Below are positions 43,701 through 58,400 of a stretch of DNA of 64,000 bases, in pieces. A program made the position numbers and the translations under genes. Location: the NCBI RefSeq assembly GCF_900005765.1, contig NC_041692.1, positions 1,364,001-1,428,000 on the forward strand. Direction: 5' to 3'. The DNA comes from Plasmodium relictum. Its lineage: Eukaryota > Apicomplexa > Aconoidasida > Haemosporida > Plasmodiidae. Position 1 is the first letter of the stretch. Every line of letters starts with the position of its first letter. The notes under the pieces were generated by a model. The model saw nothing but the letters and a program-made list of their open reading frames with translations, had not been told where the DNA came from and made no database searches.

Positions 43701-45967
43701 GCATTTTTAAAATATGCCACCAATTGCGGTTTTGTTTTAAAAAAGAAAACAGCTAATAGAATAGAAATTAAATATAAAAATGTTATATTGGAATATGAAA
43801 TATTATTGCATATTCCTTTTTCATCAGAAACAAAGAGGATGAGTATTTTTGTAAGAAATATGAAAAGTAGGAACATCTATTTCTTCATTAAAGGTGCAGA
43901 TAATATTCTAATTAAAAAATGCCATGAAAAATATAAAACTTTTATATATGAGGAAAGTGATCATCTGTCAAATTTAGGTTTAAGAGTTTTAGTTCATGGC
44001 ATTTTAAATATAGAAGAACAATTTTTTCAAAATTTTTTTAATTTATATAATAAGAATAAAGATATTAAAGGAAAAATGGAAAGTATATTAGAATATGTAG
44101 AACAAAATATTAAAGTTTTAGCTATAACAGGTGTTGAAGATAAATTACAAAAGGTAAAAGATGAAAAATAAAAAAATTTAAATGTTTACAATAAAAAAAA
44201 GTTCATTTGTATGAATTTTTGTTGCACTAGTATATATATAAATTAAAAATAAATAAATTGTATATGTTTTTATATCTTTTAGGGAGTTGGAAAAACTATT
44301 GAAATGCTTTACAATAGCGGTATAAAAGTTTGGGTTTTAACAGGAGATAAAATAGAAACAGCAATATGTGCTTGCAAAAATGCTAATATTAAAAAAAAAA
44401 AAAATAATATCTATATCTTTAGGCATGAAAATATAAATAGCACTTCAAGTTTAATAAGAGAATTTAACTCCATTTTAAGTAATATAGAATCTTATGTTTT
44501 GTTTTTTGATAACATTATTATACAAAATTGCATCAAATATATTCCCAACGCTTTCGTAGATTTTGCAGCTAATGCTCGTGCAGTGGTAATATAATTATTG
44601 AAAAACAAAAACTGAAATATTAAAAAAAAAAAAATAGTAAATTTTTTTTCATATGAAGTAAAGAAAATATAAATGTATTATCTTTCATTTTTTAAAAAAA
44701 ATATAAATTTTTTCTTTTTTTTTTAAAGGTTTGTTGTAGATGTAGTCCTATAGAAAAAAAAGAAATTGCTGTTTTAATAAAAACTATTAAAAAAAAAAAA
44801 ATTTTATGTATAGGTGATGGAGGTAACGATGTCGCTATGATCCAATCAGCTGATATAGGAATTGGCGTTTTGGGAAAAGAAGGAAAACAAGTAGTTCATG
44901 ATAGTGATATTATTGTTTCAAAATTTAAAAATATAAAAAAATTAATTCTCTATTACGGAAATAATACTTTTTTACAAACTTCCTCTTTATGTTCCTTTTT
45001 AATACATAGAGGATTCGTTTTAACTTATTTGCAATTTATTTATAGTTATATATTTTTTGGTATTCCTGTTTCTATTTTTCAAGTAAGAAGATATAAAATA
45101 AAATAAAATGAAAACAAAAAGAAAAATAATAAATAGATACAAATATAAAATATATTAACAAAAAACAAAATATTTTATGCTTTCATTTTTAAAGGGCTGG
45201 TTACAAATTGGTTATACAACATATTATACAACAGCACCATTTTTGTCATTATTACTAGATATAAAGATAAAAAAAAATTTAATATATCTATATCCTGAAA
45301 TATATAAAAATAAAAAACATAAAAGGAAATTAGATTTAAAGTCTTTTTTTATTATTGTATGGATATCTATTTTTCAAGTACTGTTTTTAATCAAACAAAA
45401 ATCTATATATATATAATATATAAAATTTTGAATTTTAATATTTTTATTATAGGGGACTGTTGTTATGTTAGGAGCTCTGAAGTTATTTAATGATAGTTAT
45501 AGTAATCTTATAAATATATCTTTTTCTTCTTTAATAGTTTTAGAAATAATGAATATACATCTGGAAGTGGAGTCATGGTTATATTATATACTTAAAAATA
45601 TTTTTTTTTAAAATATTTTTCTAAAAATAAACAATAAATATATATATATATACACGTTATTTTATAGGCATCCATTAATGATATCTGCCAATATTTGTTC
45701 TTTCATCGTTTATATTTTTTCAATGTTTATATTGAGAAATTATTTTGATATAATGGTAAAATTTAATATAATATAAAGAAAAAAATTAAAATTATCATTC
45801 TTACACTCTTATAAATAATAATTTGTAATTTTTATTTTTAGCAAATAATGTCTGTTATGTTTTGGTACAAAGTGATTTTAATTGTCCTTTTTGCTTGGTT
45901 ACCCTTTTATATAATTAAAAAAATAAAAAATATTATAACTCCATCACAGTTTTTTAAACTTGCATAA
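40713..45967 (+). CDS. P4-type phospholipid-transporting ATPase (Neo1/ATP9-like), 7 exons
   Basis: P4-ATPases flip phospholipids from the lumenal or outer to the cytosolic leaflet. Exons are 40713-44153, 44283-44585, 44729-45082, 45195-45377, 45453-45577, 45668-45755 and 45842-45967, giving 1539 residues. Family motifs in order: FPNFFCDNKIRSTKY near the N terminus, TM pairs from about 70, actuator motif DGETDWK at 331-337, the membrane PISL at 638-641, phosphorylation motif DKTGT with Asp685, nucleotide-domain SSPDELAFLKYA and FFIKGAD, KVWVLTGDK at the start of exon 2, CCRCSPIEKKEI, and the hinge GDGGNDVAM at about 1277-1285. DGETDWK, with DW where most flippases have NL, is typical of the Neo1/ATP9A/B class, as is IPISL-x-VNL. 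That class works without a CDC50 subunit. Large Asn/Lys and Glu/Asp inserts lie at about 200-325, 410-470 and 740-900. Small exons at the 3' end encode TM5-TM10. Confidence 0.93.
41945..42075 (+). repeat. Acidic EDEEY repeat inside the P4-ATPase
   Basis: Short tandem GAA/GAT/TAT codons encode EEYDEDEEYEDEEYEDED. The units keep the frame and lie in the insert between the actuator and phosphorylation domains. Confidence 0.8.
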
Positions 45968-46440
45968 AATAATTATACGGATAATGAAAATAAAATGAAA
46001 TTTTAGTATCTTAATTAAATCAAACTATTATTTAACAAAAAATTTGAAGGATTTCTCAATTTCTCTACAAGCCTATGAAATATAAAATAAAATAAATAAG
46101 AGTAATAATTAAATAAATTTTTTGTTAAAATTTATATATATATATATATATAAACTCTGAAAATATAATAAAAGTATAAATTTTTTACTGTAATCAAATC
46201 ATGAGATGAGCAATCTAAATAAGAACTAAAAACCTTTATCAATAAACATAACATTACACTTAAGCAATCTGATAAAAAGGAAAATCAAATATTAAAATAA
46301 ATATATATAAAGGAATTTTTAAATGAATTAGATATATTTTTTTTTTTTATTAAATTTTTTATTTTTTATTTTATTATTTTTTTTTTCATATTTCAAAAGA
46401 ATTAAATAAACATCAATTTAATTTTTTAAATTATTTTATT
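45968..46440. other. Convergent intergenic region
   Basis: It holds the 3' flanks of the P4-ATPase gene and of the giant zinc-ribbon gene, with a short (TA)n run at about 46134-46152. No gene is seen. Confidence 0.65.
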
Positions 46441-49400
46441 TTATATTTGACCTATTCTTCTTGATTCAATTATAAAATTTAAAGGTATATTAGCACTTGC
46501 TGCATAGTGATTAAAGTTGTTCAAATAAGATGTATTTTGATGAAATAAAACAGAGCTATATCCCGCCTAATGATAAAACATAAAAAAAAAAGGTAATATA
46601 AAAAAAAAAAGAGAGAAAATTTTATTGCTAGAAATTTCAAAAATTCAGAAGACATTACCATAATAAATTTGTCTACGTCATTGGGAGAAATAAAGATATT
46701 GTTACCAACCCATGGAAAAGTATTTTTATATTTTTGTGATATTTGCTTCTGTTTCATATTTTTTATAAGCATTTTTTGATTTTTATATATTCTTACTATA
46801 TTTTTAATTTCGTTTTCATAAGTATGTATATCATTTGAAACACTGTTTATGATGAACGAATCACCTTTAAACATATCATTTATGTTTTTTTTTTTTTTTA
46901 CATATTTTTTAGTAAAGTTTTTCCATATGTTTTTATGTTTTGAACACTTGTAATCTCTCATCAGAAAGTTGTTTTTTTTGTCATACAATTTATAGCAAGT
47001 TTTTTTTATAGATTTATCATTTTCTATTTTTTTAATTAACTTTTTATATATTTTTTTAAGTTTTCTACTATTCGTAGAAAAATATTTTTCAAATTTATTT
47101 CCACTAAAAGAAAAAATACTATCCATTCCATTACCTTTGTTATTATTATTATTATTTTTATTTTTTTCATTATAAGTTTTTTGTTTAACTTCTTTTATCT
47201 CTCTTTGCTCATCAAAAACATAAATAGGTTTATGCAAAAAAAAAGAACAATTTATATATTCACCTTCATTTTCATTATCATCACTGAATTCACTACTACT
47301 ACAGTAATCAGAATAAGAACAATATGAACTATTATATTCAATGGATAAAGTAAATTCTTCTTTATCGCTATATTTTTTGCTTTCAATAAATGATAAAAAG
47401 TTATTATCAAGTGGTGTATTCATACTCATATTTTCTTTTTTCTGGATTCCTATATGATTTATTTCATTTTCTCTCTTATTTTTACGTTCACTTTCATACC
47501 CACTTTGAAAGTTGTTTGCAACTTTTTTATCTTCTTCTACATGATCTATATTTGTTTGAGAAATGGTGAATTGTTCATCTTCTAAACATGGATATTCATT
47601 AAATTCATATGGTGAATTTACTATGCTTTTTTTTAAATCTAAATTTATATTATTACAGTCATTAATTCTTATACATTTTTCATTTGCCACATTTTTTTTA
47701 TAATTATTTTTTTTTATTTTATTAATATATTTTTTTTCATATTTTAAATAAGTATCTTTGAAGTTATCACTATAAAAAAGAGAAATAAATTCATTTAATA
47801 TACTTTTATTATAAGATTCCGAATAATAATTAGTATGCAATGTAAACTCTTTATATACAATATGATTAAATTCTATTATGTTTTTTTTTCTATATTTTTC
47901 GTAAGTTATTGAATCATTTTTTAACAAGATTCTATCATTTAAAAATTTGATAATAATATTATATAAATTAATTGTTTCTGATGGTTTCGAAAAATCTTTT
48001 ATCCTTTGATTATGTGAATTTTCCATTAAACATTCATAATATATCTTATCACTATTCCTTTTTTTTTTCTTTTCTTTTTTTTCAGTTAAGAGTTTTCTAT
48101 TTGAAGTCGCATATACTTTTCTTTCATTTAATTTCTTTCCTTTTTCCACATGAGTAAAATTTAACTTAGTTCTGTTTACATTATTGTCATCAATATTTAT
48201 ATTGTTATCATCATTATTTATATTGTTATTATCATTATTTATATTATTATCATCATTATTTATGTTGCTATCATCATCATTTATATTATTATCATCATTA
48301 TTTATATTGTTATCTTCATTATTTATATTGTTATCATCATTATTTATATTGTTATTATCATTATTTATATTATTATCATCATTATTTATATTGCTATCAT
48401 CATCATTTATATTATTATCATCATTATTTATATTGTTATCTTCATTATTTATATTGGTAAAATTATTATTAATATCACTACTATTAATATTGAAATTGCT
48501 ATCCATTTGATTATTGCATATATTTAAATATTCACTGTTCGAATTTTCATTTCTTTCATCATTTAAAATATTATTACTCATATTTATTTCATTATAATTT
48601 GAATTATTTTCATTACAATGAATATTAAGTTTTTTATGATTTGTGTTTCTATTACTTAAATTAGATGCTTTTCTTTTTTTATTATATGATTCTATCAAAC
48701 TAAAAGCATTTGTTTCATTCTTTGGCATAACATATTGATGAAGTTCTGTACATTTTTGTTCTTCTACTTCTTTTTCATTAGTTTTATTTAATTGAAAAAT
48801 AATATTTTTTTCTTTATTTTTTTTTTTTTTTTTTTCAGTTAGTAATACACACGAAATATTTGGTAAAGTTGGAGGTATAATTAAACGTTGAACTTTTTTT
48901 TTCTCATTTGCTTCATCATGATTCATTTGATTTTCCTCTATTTCAAATTCTTCACTTTCACTTATTCTATCCTTACCTTCTCTTTGATCTCTGAAGTAAT
49001 CGTTTATATCAAATTTTTTTGAAATTCCTATCCTATTTATATTACTTTCAAATTTTGTAATTTCATTAAAATCATCATTTTCATTATAATTGTTGTCAAA
49101 AAATTCTTTTATATTATTATTGTCAATATTATACTCTAAATTATCAGTAAATTGTACCAGTAATAAATTGTTATAAAATAAATCATCAGAATCTAATTTA
49201 AAATTATTTTTTCTATTATTTTTTTTTAAATTCATTTTACTTAAACAGCCTTCTTTCTCATTTTCTTCCATCTCCCTTTTGGGTAATTCACTGTAATCAT
49301 TGTAAATTCTTTTGTTTATTTCTTGCTTATACATAAATTTTTCTAAATTAATGAGCTCTACTTCATTTTTGACACTACCTATTGATATGACACTATGTAG

Positions 49401-52400
49401 AGTATTGAAATAATTTACATTCTGCAATTTAAAATATTTGCATATAATTTTAATTTCTTTTATATAACAAAGACTACCCAATAAAGAAAAAGGATTTATG
49501 TAATAACCTTTAAATAGTAATATATCAAATACTGTCTTATAATTTTTTTGTGCTGTAAAATTATGGAAAATAGAATTAAGAATTACATAATCATCACAAT
49601 ATAAGAAATCTATAAACTTGTCATCTAATTTAAAGTAATTTAAATAGTTAGCTGTTTTAAGAAATAAAGAAGGAAAATATTTCAAAGAAAATAAATAAAT
49701 CATTCTAATTATTTGAAACTTTGGATATATAAAACAAGAGAAAAAAAAATAGGTATATTTCTTTGTGTATGTAAAATTTTGAATAAATTTTAATTTATAT
49801 ATTTGATTCTTTTTTATTTTTGAAAAGAAAATTTTATTTTTTTTTTTTATATAATCATTTTTTAATCTTAAGATAAAACAATTTAAATTTGAATTAAATT
49901 CAAAATGAACGTTTCTGTTCAAATTATAATTAACTAATGATTCCTCATATTTATTGTTCTTATGTATTTCTGCTTGAACACATGTGTTAGTAACATTGAA
50001 AAAAATTGAATCATTATAAATGCATATATATGGTTCTTTATATTTTTTTTTTGATAATTCAAAATTTAAATTATTTTTCATACAATAATATTTTTTATTA
50101 TATGTATTTCTCATTATATGAGAGTTAATATTATTAAATATTTCATTTTCTTCTTCATTTTTACTTCTGTTCTTTGTTTCATGGGAAATGGACATAATAT
50201 TATCCTTACATATATTTGAGTATTTCATATCTGAATACTTCTTATTTATATAATTTTTATTTATACAGTTTTTATTTTTAAAATAATTTTTAAATTTTAA
50301 ATTATTTTCATCTGTAGTTATCTTAAAACTTTTTTTTTTTCTTTTTATACTTTTTTTGAAATTGTAGCATTTATTATGAAAAAATAAAAATGGATCATAC
50401 ATATTTAAATTATTATACCATTCATAAATATTTTCATTTAAAACTTTTAATAAATATGTACTTTTCTGAAAGTAATCATTTAATCTACAAAAAAAATTTT
50501 TATAAATTTTATAACAGTCATGAAAAATAGGAATATTATTACTTGTTTGAATAAGAGAAGAAAAACATTTATTTAATTTGCAATATGGTTTTTCTTTCGT
50601 AGCCATTTTTAAAAGCTTTTTATTTTTCTTTATATTTTCCTTAAAATCTGTATAGTTCATTTTGTTTAACTTAATACAATAAACGGTATCACTTTTATAA
50701 GAATCTATGTCTGTTGAAATATATGCAAATTCTTCATTATCCTCATCATTTACATATATATCATTACATATAAAATTAATATCTTTTTTATTATTCAAAA
50801 ATAAATCCTCTTTTATATTCAAAGAATCAACTTTTTCAAATGATTCATTAAATGTCTTATTGAAATTTTGTTTTAAATAAAAATAAGTTTTAAAATTTAA
50901 AGGAATATTAGAAAACAAATCATTTAATTTTTTATATATTTTAGCATTAAAAATGCTAATGCAATCTATTGGTTCAATGAAATGCACTAATTTATTTACA
51001 TAATTTTTTAAAATTAAATGATGTATATTATCATCTTTGTAAAAAATATTATAATTAAAATTTTCAGAATAACTTTCCTTTTTGCTTTCTTTAAGTTCAT
51101 CAAATATGTTTCTTTTAAAAAATCTTAAGAGAACATATCTTAATAAATTTTTTTTACATTGTGTTGTTTTAAAGTTTATTTTATCTTCGTTGTATATTGA
51201 TGAATCGTTGTCCTTTATAGTAATATCTCTTTTATAAAATTCATCATTTGCTTCCTGAAAAGACTTTACTTTTTTAACCAAAAAAAATTGTTTATTGTTA
51301 TTAATAAAATTATCTATCATAATAGAATAAGTTATATTTTTATAAAAATTGAAATTAATTATTTTTTTTTTTTCTTTTTCGTCATTTATTATACGTTTTT
51401 CTTTTCTTTCATATATATTTTTCATAAATATTTCATCATCTAAATGAAAATATATTATTTTATTGAAATCAATTTTATTTTCATCATCCTTTAAATTATT
51501 TACTAACTCCATAAATGATCTATATATATCTAAAATCTTTATGCTTTTTATATCATATGTAGAAAAGTTTATATTTTGAATAACGGACGTTAATGAAGAT
51601 ATAAATTTTAATTTAGTGTTATTTTCCATTCTTTTATTTAGGTAATATGTATTATTCAAATATTTTTTTTTTTTATAAAATAATCTGTCATATGAATTAT
51701 TATAGAGCAAAAGTACATTGTCTTTATTTTTTAATAAATTGTTTTCTATGTTTAATATAAGCTTAAATAATTTGTTATAGTTTATTATATTTATTTTATT
51801 TCTAATTAATTCATTTTTTAAAAATTTTGTTTTACAAAAATACAAAAAAAAGGAATAAAATATATTTTCCGCTAATTCTTGTCCTATGAATAAATTATTA
51901 ATCATAAATTTATTCTTATTTATTAAATCACTACAAGACCTCCAATAGTATAAAAAAAATATAATATTTGGATTTTTTATTATTTTTTTAAATTTTCTAT
52001 AAAATTTTAAAAAATTCATTAGAAAATACTCTATTATCTCAGGTTGTACTTTATAATAATTGTTTCTAAATATATTAAAATTACTAAAAAAATTAGCCAT
52101 ATGCTTATCCTTTAAATGCTTTATAACATTTATTACATTTTCGCATTTTAAAATTTTACTTAAATACGTATTATGCAGTACCTCATAATTGCGCTTATAT
52201 ATATTTTTTATACAATCGTTTATAATATCTGATTTATTATAGCACAAAAATTTACTCTTTTTTTTGTTTATCAAAGTGGATGAAATAAATTTGTAATAAA
52301 ATAAACATGGTAATTTTTTTTTTGTTTTGTTTAACTCAAAAATAATATTTATATATATATGAAATAATGAATTTATATCAAATTTTCTACTTTTTTTTTC

Positions 52401-55400
52401 AAAATTTTGATTACTTTTAAATTTGATGTAATTATTTGTATTCATATCTTCTAGTAATTTGATATATTTATTAAAATATTTTTCTTCTTTCATAAGATTA
52501 TTTTTGTCATTTTCTTCTAATTGAAAAGAATTTATTAGACAATTATTATGGTAGTATCTTTTGGCATATTCATTATTGGATTTTATAACATTGTTATTCC
52601 TATTTCTATTAAAATTTATACTTTTAAAATATAGATTAGCAAATGTTTTTTTTTTTAAAATTTTTAACTTTTGAGTTTTCATAAAAAATAAAAAAACATT
52701 TTTATAAAAATCAGAAATTTGGCTGTTTCCTTTTTTATTAGTTAAATTTTTATTAAATAATTTTTTATCTATATTGCTAGGAAAATGTAACGAATGAGAT
52801 TTTTTTTTCTTTTTTTTTTCTGATGAAAGAACAAAGACATTATTATTAAAAATTTTTTCATCCCACTGATTAAATTTCATGTAATAGTTGTCTATGAAAG
52901 TAGAATAATTTTTTTCAGATAGCTTTAATGTTCCTTTAAAATTAATTAAAAAAAAATGAACGTTCAATACTATTATATGAAACATCATGTGACGCCTAAA
53001 TGATAATACATAGCTATGAATATAAGTATTATTAATGTATGTTCTTTTAATTAAGTTACCTAATTTTGTTGATATACGTTTCATTTTAGTTGTAATCATC
53101 CTTTTTATTTTTTTTATATTAAATGTATTTTCTATCATATTTTTTAAATATGCATGACCCTTTTTAATAATATTCTTTAAATGAAAAATCATTTCCATAT
53201 GATACTTTTTAAAAGGGATTTTAGTAAAATATTTTCTATGAAATATAACTGATTCTGTATTTATAAAACATTTACACATATAGAAATATAAATTACGATT
53301 AGTTTTATATTTAGCTCCATTTATACTATAAAAAATTTGAAAAATAAAATAAAAGATTTTTATTTTATGGAGAATCTTTTTTTTTTTTTTTATATATCTA
53401 TTTCTGTAAAAACAATTAAAATAATTTGCATTGATATGCTCCTTATTTTTTATAACAACAAAAAAATATTCAAACATGTTTAATAGTTGAGTTAAACATT
53501 TCATATATATGTAAATATCATAATTTAATTGATAATAAAGGAAAAGTAATTGATATAAATTCCACGAGTGCTTAATCAAATCATTTAATATATCAACTAG
53601 ATGAGCAAAGTGATAATAGTATTGGACTAGATAATAATATTCATATAATATGTAAGTAAAAAATGCAATTTCATAATTTTTTGAATATATAAAATTAACA
53701 TATTGAATCTTGTCTGATTTTTTTTTTAAAATTTTTTCATTTTCACTATCATCACAGCTATTATCTAATAACCTATACAAATTTTTATCGTTTTCATAAT
53801 TATTATTTGTCTTTATAAACTCCGAAATTATATCATCATTAAAATTTATTAACTTATTTTTTTCTAAGTAATTTGATTCTTTTTGCTTATCTGAATATGC
53901 ATTATTACTAGCATCACTTAAAGTTTCATTTTTTTTTTTTTTCCTAGTTTTCTTTTTCTTGTATTTACCTTTATCATTTATTTCATTTGATAAGGAATTG
54001 TTATTAATTGTTATATTCTTTGTTTCAGTTAAATATAAAAGTTTCATTACATATCTGGTTTTATTTCTGATCATTTTATTTATGATCATAGTATCAGAAA
54101 TAAAATTGCAATGCGTACTTATTTTATTTGATAAACATAATGATAAGTTATTATTATCATTCGCTAATATCTCAATCAAATTATAAAACATCAAACTATT
54201 TAAATTAAAATTAAAATAATTTAAATGATGAGGATAATTACTTAAAAAAAAGACTTTCAATATATCTTTAAATTTCTCTATATTATTATTATTATTATTA
54301 GCAATTAATATTTTACAGCTTTGATCAAATAATAAATCTTTACAACAAAATGGATTTTGCTTAATAAAAAGTGTTTTAATTTTTTTTTTTTCTCCATTTT
54401 TATATATTTTACCATTTCTCACACTTGTTCTTAGCCCCTTATTGTTTGGTAATACATATGTCTTGCTTTCATCTTCATAATCATTAGAAATACTATTTTT
54501 ATTTTTATCTTCATTTTCATTTTTGATTTCCTCTGTATGAACTTTTTGATATATAAATTTTCTAAAAATATTTTCTTCATCTTCATTTTTGTTATCATTT
54601 TCATTTATTTCCATTGATTTTTTAAAAAATTCACAATGAAGTCGTCTTTTGTAATTAAAAAAAACCCTCAGAATGTTTTGAACAGGAACAAAAAAATAAT
54701 TGTGATTGTGTTTTAATGATTTAAAATATATTTCTTTTATTCTTATTTTATTTATTTTTTTTTTCTTTTTTTCTTTTTCTCCTTTTTTAATCGATTTCAC
54801 TTTATCTTCAAAATCACAATCATCAGAAATGAGGTAATTATAAATTTTGCCATCACAAAAATCATTATTTAAGAAATCAAAAACCAAGTTTTCTTGATAA
54901 TTTTTTGAATTTTTGTTTAAATACTTGTCAAAATAATTTTCATTTAAAGTTTCATTTAAAATATCATTACAATAATTAATTGAACTACTTTCATTTATTG
55001 ATACAACATCTACATTTTTTTTTAAATATATTTTATTTGAATGATCACTTAAGTCATTATCATATGTGTTTAAAATTATATCTTTTATATTTGAGCTTGT
55101 TTCATCATTTTCATTCCCATTTTTTTCTTCTTTTTTGTTATAATTATCATTGAAGCCAGTTATGTTTGTATAACTTTTATCTTCTACCTCAGAATGCTTA
55201 TTTTCTTCATCAAAATATTTATCACTAATTTCCAATTTCTTATTTTCTATTTCAAAACTTTCGTTGGAATCGTATTCATTCGTTAAATAATTTTCATTAT
55301 AGTTTTTATTTAGATTCAAGTTACTATATTTTAATTTTTTTATCTTTAAAAATTTTCTTGAAGAATCTTTTTGATCCCATGTATTTGGATATTTTCTTTT

Positions 55401-58400
55401 TTTTTTAATACTACTTAATTGGCATCTAGTATTTTTATTATCTAATTTTTTTTTTTTTTTTTCTGTAATTGATGTTTCCAAAATAACCTTTATTTTTTTC
55501 TTCAGTAAATTATCACAAGTAATAGTTCCTTCTTTATTTTCATTTATTACTATTTCTTTTTTATTTTCATTAATCATTTTCATTTTACACTTGTTTTTCT
55601 CCTTTTTTTTGTTGATGTTTTTCTTCTGTGACATTTTCTTTATTTGAGAACATTTTTGAATAATATCTCTATTATAAAAATTAAAGTTATTTTGAATATG
55701 ACATTTATAATGATTATTTAAATGAAAACTTTCATATTTGTTTTTTACAAACATGTTTTCATAACAGAAAAAATCGTTAGAAAACATAGGATAATAAAAC
55801 TTGCATGCAATTATAACACAGGCAGTGGCTATATTATAAAAATATTTCTTAGAAAAATATAAGCTAGAGGGAATGTTATAAAAAGTGTAAAAAAATTTTT
55901 GTCTATAAAAGTAATTAATTTTATTATAAACCTTATAATTAACATTTACTTTATCAGGCATTAAATACTTTTTTGTTTCAATATATTTCTTTTTTATATA
56001 ATACTCTTTTTTCATTAAATATAAAATATATTTGTTTATATCATTTATTAAGTGAATGCCTCTATATCTCCCCCCAAAAAATGTAAAACAATCTTTATAT
56101 ATTTTTTTGTAATTATAAAAATTATTTAATTCAGTATGTAAATCATCATATCTGTTACTATATACATTATAAAGAAACTTTGAAAACCTATATTTAAATA
56201 TAACTAAATTTAAAAGTTTAATAGAATATATTTGAATTGTATTTGGAAGCTGAAATTTATATATTAAATCATTAATTAATGAATATAAGTTTATTATTAA
56301 GTAGCCATTAAAGTTTTCTAAATCTTTTAACCACTTTCTATGCACCAGAAAATTCACATTCCTCATCTTAGAAAAATGTGACTTCAATTTTTTATGAAAA
56401 ATTTCATAGTAAATATAATCATCATTTTGATTATTTGATTCTTCCATGAAGTATTTACTGTTGTGCTCATAACTATGAATACATATAAATGGTATACTAT
56501 TTTTTAAATTTCTTATAAAAAAATATTTTTTCAGTTCAGAAAAATGAGAATTCTTCAAAGGAAAATTAAAGATAGTTTGCTCTTTAAATAATTTAAAGAA
56601 GGATTCAGAGACATTATTAAAAATTTTATATAAATTAAAATTATCAGAATTAATATAATTCTTCATATTATGTGGTAAACAATAAATATTTAATCTTTTT
56701 AAACAATAATAAAGTATGTAAAATAATAAATCGAAAGTAAAATTAAAGCAAAACTTATAAGTTTCCATATCTATTAAGTAATATTTATAATCTTGAAAAA
56801 AAAATTCTATATATTCCTTATAAATATGTTTTATTGATAATGTTCTAAATCTTTTGAAGTTAGAAATATAAAGAACTTTTTTGTAAATATCATCAAATAT
56901 AAAAGAATCAATTAGATATTTTTCTGGAATATATATGTTTGTGTTCGAATTATGTTCATTATTATTATTTTTAAATATGCATTGTTTTGCAAGTGAATAT
57001 ATACTGTTTAAGTTTTCTTTTTTATTTTTTAATCCATTATCATAATAATTCTTTTCAATTTTAAATTTACTATTTTTTTTTATTTTATTTATGTATTCTA
57101 ATTTTTTATATATGTCAATTTTATTGTTAATTAAGTTAGCACCATCTATGTTACTACTTAAATTATTTATATTATTATTATCATTACCATTGTTTAAATC
57201 CTTATTGGTATTATCATTTATAGTATTAATTAAAACATTATAACTGTTATCATATTTAAAATTTTTTTTATTATCACCTTCAAAAGAAGGTACAGTGAAA
57301 AAATTATTATTATTAGCATCAGTATTATCTTTAACATTTTTTTTGCAACTAAATTCGTCACTAAAATAGTCATTATCACAAATTATTTCATTATCAATAA
57401 AATCATTTATATATTCTGAATTATTTTCATTTTGGTAAGACAAATTTTTATCTATTGAATTATGATTTGTAATTGATTTTTGAAATATTTTGTCCTTTTT
57501 ATTTTTATCTTCATTTTCATTATCGGAAGAAGAACTGATGGCTATTACTGATGAATTTGATATATCTTTTTTACAAACTTCCTTATTTAATTCAATATAA
57601 TTTTTATACGTTCTTAAAACATCTTGAATAGCATTATTATCACTAGATAGAAAATTTTTTTCTTTAGAATTTTTTTTTTCTATTTCTTTATGTTCACTTA
57701 TTATTAATTCATTATTATATTCTAATTCACTAATTTCTAAATTTTCTTCGAATTCCACTATATCTTGTTCATATTCATTATTATTATATTGTAAACTATT
57801 TACTTCATATTTGTCATCTACTTCATTTTTTATTTTTAAATCCTTATCATATCCAAAGTCATTTATTTTAGTTTGCCCTTCAAATCTTGATTCATCTATT
57901 TCATATTCATTATTATATTGTAAACTATTTAATTCATAGTTATCATCTACTTCATTTTTTATTTTTAAATCAGTTTCAGGTTCAAAATCATTTATTTCTA
58001 TTTTTTTTTTAAATTCATTATTATTTACTAATATTTTCTCCTCATTTTTGTTACATAATGGAATATTATTTTTATTATCATCATTACAACTGCTTATATT
58101 TTTATCATCTTTACCATTACAATAAATGTCTACATTTTGTTCATTTAATGAGGAATATAAAAAATGATCATAATTTCCTTTAAATACTTGTAAAATGTCA
58201 TAGTAGGATAAAAATTCAATATCACATTTTTTTTTTAACTCTTCACGTACATAATATAAAAAATCATGTTCATAAATTAAACCAATAAGTTCATTGCAAT
58301 TAGTTGATCTATTCATGTAATAACATGATATATTCTTAACAATTGGCTTAGATAAATTCCTAGAAAGTAAAAATTTATTAATTAAATATGAAGAGTAAAA

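Noticed and set aside
48184-48510. 108-codon plus frame of Leu-Phe-Ile-Leu-Leu-Ser repeats
   Set aside because: Antisense shadow of the NINNDDN heptad repeat in the giant protein.
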